This document shows, one piece after another, positions 60,745 through 64,000 of a stretch of DNA of 64,000 nucleotides; position 1 is the stretch's first letter, and each line of letters opens with the position of its first letter. The position numbers and the translations under genes are program-made. Source of the stretch: Psychrobacter vallis (GTDB lineage: Bacteria; Pseudomonadota; Gammaproteobacteria; Pseudomonadales; Moraxellaceae); the NCBI RefSeq assembly GCF_904846715.1, contig NZ_CAJHBU010000008.1, positions 62,001-126,000 of the forward strand, written 5' to 3'. A model generated the notes under the pieces. It was not told the DNA's origin and did no database searches. It saw only the letters and a program-made list of their open reading frames with translations.

Positions 60745-61719
60745 TTAACGTCCCCAGACGGGTGAGCGCACGACTCCACCAGCCTGACTGCTAATGGCAT
60801 AGCTGGTGTTAACAGACAAAGAGTGAATAACCAAACTGCCGCCACTTTGTCCGCTTACGCGTGAGGTGCGCGTTGGATAAATCGCATATTGCCCTGAGGG
60901 TGACAGTCGTACTGGCTCATCCAGTCCAGTTTCTGCCAGATTGACAATCTGCCCTGTGGCAAGCGTCATGACCGCAGCCTTGCGACCGTTAAGATATCCC
61001 ATACGCTGACCGTCCAAACTAAGCTGAGGACTGGCCGCATAACTGCCTGTGGATAGGAGTGCGGCATTACCAGTATCAAAATGATAACGATAAATGCTGG
61101 GACGACCTGCGCGGACTTTGTCACTGGTATAAACGAAGCTTTTGCCATCAGCGGCATAGCTCGGTTGTACTTCGGTACTGGGTAAAGTTGTGAGCTGTTT
61201 GGTACTGCCATCGCTCAGATGCATCTCATAAATATCGGCATTGCCACCCACAGTGGAGCTGTAAAGCAGTTTTTGTCCATCGGGTGAGAATGAGGCCGAC
61301 AGATTACTGCCCTCAGCATTGACGATTAAATGACGCGCATTGCTTTTGCGGTCATAAATATAAATCATAGGATGCTCACGCGAGGCTTGTTTACTATAAG
61401 CAAGCATCTGCCCATCTGCTGACCACGCTGGCGCATAGATATAACCATTTAATTGATCTATCAGTTGGCGGTCGCTACCATCAGGACGGATGCTATAAAG
61501 CGTCGATATCTTTGCAGCGCCGACGCCTTGCTCCTCCACATACGCGATATGTCCTTGACGATCCGGTACGGACATTTGAGCCGTCAGCGGATTACTGATA
61601 GGACTGGTCGGCTTTTTAATTTCAGCACTAGACAGTGTCTGGCAGCCAGTGAGAGCCGTCAATACAGCGATTGTCGTAGCGCCTTTTATCGTGATTCTAT
61701 TCGTAAGTGGTTTTGACAT
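60745..61719 (-). CDS. TolB-like PD40 beta-propeller lipoprotein
   Basis: 324 residues if the ATG at 61717-61719 (MSKPLTNRITIKG) is used; ATGs 5 and 19 codons earlier are possible and none has a clear ribosome site. Lipobox LTGC. The rest is PD40/WD40-like repeats (LYSIRPDGSDRQLI, APAWSADGQMLAYSK, SASFSPDGQKLLYSS, QPSYAADGKSFVYTSDK), like the TolB propeller. No TolB N-terminal domain is present. Probably a periplasmic or outer-membrane binding protein; partner unknown. Confidence 0.85.
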   Translation of the reverse strand: MSKPLTNRITIKGATTIAVLTALTGCQTLSSAEIKKPTSPISNPLTAQMSVPDRQGHIAYVEEQGVGAAKISTLYSIRPDGSDRQLIDQLNGYIYAPAWSADGQMLAYSKQASREHPMIYIYDRKSNARHLIVNAEGSNLSASFSPDGQKLLYSSTVGGNADIYEMHLSDGSTKQLTTLPSTEVQPSYAADGKSFVYTSDKVRAGRPSIYRYHFDTGNAALLSTGSYAASPQLSLDGQRMGYLNGRKAAVMTLATGQIVNLAETGLDEPVRLSPSGQYAIYPTRTSRVSGQSGGSLVIHSLSVNTSYAISSQAGGVVRSPVWGR

Positions 61720-61813
61720 AATGGTTTTAAACATAAAGTAGTATCCAATAAAATCTCTAAAGTATGACAGCAGCATTACTCTAGTGTAGCCTAAACTAAA
61801 TCAAACTTTGGAT

Positions 61814-61844
61814 AAAAAAAGGCCCCACTTATTAGTGAGGCCTT
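61814..61844 (-). terminator. Terminator after the HslJ-like gene
   Basis: On the minus strand AAGGCCTCAC pairs with GTGGGGCCTT (one G-U) around a 6-base loop, followed by TTTTTTT. Confidence 0.85.
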
Positions 61845-61890
61845 ATCAAATCTAACCAGAATGTCTATATCGCTTTACTCAATCACCAAG

Positions 61891-62379
61891 TTATTTGGCA
61901 ATGGCTTTAAAATACGCCACTTGGCTGTCATTTTTGATGGTCAAAATAGGCGTGTTATTAGCATTTTTATTGAGACTGTATTTACCTTGTACGGTTGCCA
62001 ATGTCGCCGTATCAAAGCTTGCCTGCGGCTCAGGGCATGCCATCATGGTGCTGATGCCATTGGCAATCTGTACGTTACCATTCACCACACTGTATTCAGC
62101 GCCCATGTTATTACAAGTATTGATAAAGCTGACACGGTTACTGCCATTATCGGTGAAGAAGCTTAGCGTTAAGGGCTTAGCAGGATTAAAGAAAAGCTGG
62201 CTAACTTTATCACCGTTGGTGCGTTTGGCATCAACAAGCTGCCAGTTATATGTTTGTAGAATATCAGAAGTCACTGGCTGCGTCACGGGAGCCGTCACAT
62301 TGGGGATAGTTTGGCAGCCAGCCGCAAGCGTACCGACAGCAAGGGTTGTTGCCATCATCATTTTAGTCATATTTTTCAT
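61891..62379 (-). CDS. META/HslJ domain lipoprotein
   Basis: 162 residues. Lipobox LAAGC (C22). META domain: LQTYNWQLVDAKRTNGDKV, LSFFTDNGSNRVSFINTCNNMGAEYSVVNGNVQI and MMACPEPQ, matching HslJ-like proteins. E. coli HslJ is heat-shock induced and linked to novobiocin resistance; the role of this one is unknown. A terminator follows at 61814-61844. Confidence 0.92.
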   Translation of the reverse strand: MKNMTKMMMATTLAVGTLAAGCQTIPNVTAPVTQPVTSDILQTYNWQLVDAKRTNGDKVSQLFFNPAKPLTLSFFTDNGSNRVSFINTCNNMGAEYSVVNGNVQIANGISTMMACPEPQASFDTATLATVQGKYSLNKNANNTPILTIKNDSQVAYFKAIAK

Positions 62380-62652
62380 CTTAATTCCTCTATTATTTTA
62401 TTTAGGGCGTGTCCTAGTATAAAAAACTGGCATATTTTTATGCAGAATGGCTTCTATTATTATGATTTGTTTATTGTTTTATTCATATACCTAAACAATA
62501 TGGCTATTATGCACAGCACTTGTCTTACTGTCATTATAGGTTGGGTGTATGATTGCGATATGATTTGTTTTACTTTATGATTTTTTGCTAATGGGCATTG
62601 CGAGACAGTGCATTTGCTGCTAACTGATTTTTGGGATAAAATTTTCGACGCT

Positions 62653-63765
62653 TTAGTTGAGATTGGCCGCTTCTTGTTGTTGTAGCGCTGCATACCCTGC
62701 CAGACGTTTGCGTTCGCTGTCATTAAATAACTGCTGTTCGATTTGCTCAATCTGAGCTTGAACTTGTGTACTGTCCGTCTGTTGGCTCAAAAGGCGCTGT
62801 TTTTGTGTTTCATATTGAGTAAAACGCTGGTCAAAATCGGCATCTTCTTGATCTACTTGGGCAAGCCTTGCTGCTGCTGGCGCACCTACCAGCTCACGGC
62901 GCATACTATATAAGGCTTCAGGCGTTGCGCCTTTGGCTTTCATCTGTTCTGTACGATTTATCAATTCATTTAAATTGGCTTGCTGCTCGATATTGGCTTT
63001 GGCGGTATTGTCTGGCATACGGCTGACATAGTCTTGTCTTGCGGCTTGTTTTTGACTGTCAGACATTTGCTCGTTTTGCCCAATTCTGATCATTTCCATA
63101 CTATATTCATCGTATTCATCTTCAGCGCCAAAAAAAGCTGTGATGGTTGGTTTTTCAAAATACTGCTGACGCAAATTGGCGACGTCTTGCTTTTGCTGAG
63201 TGACGACGCTCAAATCCAGCGCGCCGTTTTTGGTCGCTTGTAGCTGAAGATTGCCATAGCGCTTCTCTATCTCTGGAAGCGCTTTTAAATAGGCAATATA
63301 TTGCTTAAATATGGTAACTGCTTGACTGGCGGCAGGCTCTGGCGTGTGGTGGCGAATGTAACTGTCGACACGCGCTGATATTGCAGCTTCGTCCTCCTCT
63401 CCGAGTGCCGATAAAAAATAATCAAACAGCCGCCGTAAGCCTTCGGTGACGACCAGTTGTTTATTTTCATCAATAATAATTTCACCATCCACCTCTGCCC
63501 CTTGTAAAGATTGCGGCAAATCCTCTAAACCTGTGGTAAGTCTGGTAAAGTTTTGGGTATCAGAGGCTTGGATGGCTTTATCAGCACCAGATAGGATAGG
63601 GACTGAGCCACCCGCTTTATTATTAAAGGCAAGAGAGAGAGGAATGGCTTGCGCCAAATTCTTACCAGCGCTGGGTTTGAACCACAGGATAATCGCCACC
63701 GTGACTATGATTACCATAGCGATGATAGCGATTGATAAATAAGCGGAACGGCGACCATTTGACAT
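62653..63765 (-). CDS. lifO: Lipase-specific foldase (Lif), lipase chaperone
   Basis: 370 residues. N-terminal membrane anchor (about 9-28), Ala/Ser-rich linker, then the foldase with the motif RLFDYFLSALGEED (about 111-124; the RxxFDY(F/C)LSALGE signature) and ARVDSYIRHHTP. The C-terminal long helices include RMPDNTAKANIEQQANLNELINR and FDQRFTQYETQKQRLLSQ. It folds the secreted lipase in the periplasm before type II secretion. It lies 29 bp after the lipase stop. Confidence 0.93.
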   Translation of the reverse strand: MSNGRRSAYLSIAIIAMVIIVTVAIILWFKPSAGKNLAQAIPLSLAFNNKAGGSVPILSGADKAIQASDTQNFTRLTTGLEDLPQSLQGAEVDGEIIIDENKQLVVTEGLRRLFDYFLSALGEEDEAAISARVDSYIRHHTPEPAASQAVTIFKQYIAYLKALPEIEKRYGNLQLQATKNGALDLSVVTQQKQDVANLRQQYFEKPTITAFFGAEDEYDEYSMEMIRIGQNEQMSDSQKQAARQDYVSRMPDNTAKANIEQQANLNELINRTEQMKAKGATPEALYSMRRELVGAPAAARLAQVDQEDADFDQRFTQYETQKQRLLSQQTDSTQVQAQIEQIEQQLFNDSERKRLAGYAALQQQEAANLN

Positions 63766-63794
63766 AAGTGAGAGTTCTTATTTTATCAGTCAGT

Positions 63795-64000
<206 letters not shown>

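Overview
This window looks like chromosomal DNA of a gammaproteobacterium of the family Moraxellaceae, most likely Psychrobacter. The reasons are the gene order (rpsJ/rplC, rng-maf-mreDCB, gatCAB, trpFBA-accD-folC-SPOR), the moderate G+C, and closest recalled protein resemblances in that genus. No database search was possible, so the genus is an inference. Most of the window is core chromosome.

Layout. 1-825: start of the S10 ribosomal operon (rplC partial, rpsJ), minus strand, with its promoter near 1110-1136. 1233-1508: a 276-bp element with 13-bp terminal inverted repeats. 1509-6722: rng, maf, mreD, mreC, mreB (RNA processing, nucleotide sanitation, cell shape). 7323-10730: gatCAB (tRNA-dependent amidotransferase), then tRNA-Pro(GGG) and an AT-rich orphan gene. 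12325-13878: a convergent pair of nuclease-like DUF proteins. 14166-21527: SPOR/LysM protein, folC, accD, trpA, trpB, trpF. 21717-30408: photolyase, a DUF4230 protein, proS, queF, a YadGH-type ABC exporter and a cytochrome c. 30771-35640: tRNA-Arg(CCG), a DODA-type dioxygenase, DoxX, a sirtuin deacylase, an adenine-deaminase-type enzyme and a TPM protein. 35691-37671: a second TPM protein and LemA. 38760-42160: an alanine/glycine:sodium symporter and two fasciclin-domain lipoproteins. 42711-46517: metH.

46554-50527 encodes what reads as one large type IIG-like restriction-modification enzyme (nuclease, N6-adenine methylase and two target-recognition domains). It is split into two overlapping frames at a run of seven A. 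Two tiny tandem DUF2256 zinc proteins follow on the other strand. 50976-60518 is a three-gene cluster: a YqiJ-like NfeD-family membrane protein, a YqiK-like flotillin with tandem 22-residue repeats, and a ~2070-residue AAA+ ATPase (DUF3686 type). 60745-64000 holds a PD40/TolB-like lipoprotein, an HslJ/META lipoprotein, the lipase foldase Lif and the 3' end of its secreted lipase.

Three families of short dispersed repeats lie between genes: a 66-67-bp imperfect palindrome (three full copies), a 109-bp element with TATAGTC ends (two full copies, both just upstream of cluster genes at 57.2 and 59.6 kb, plus two diverged copies), and an AGGGCGTGT-type end motif. The most promising leads are the A7 frameshift in the restriction-modification gene and the flotillin/NfeD/giant ATPase cluster with its matching upstream repeats.
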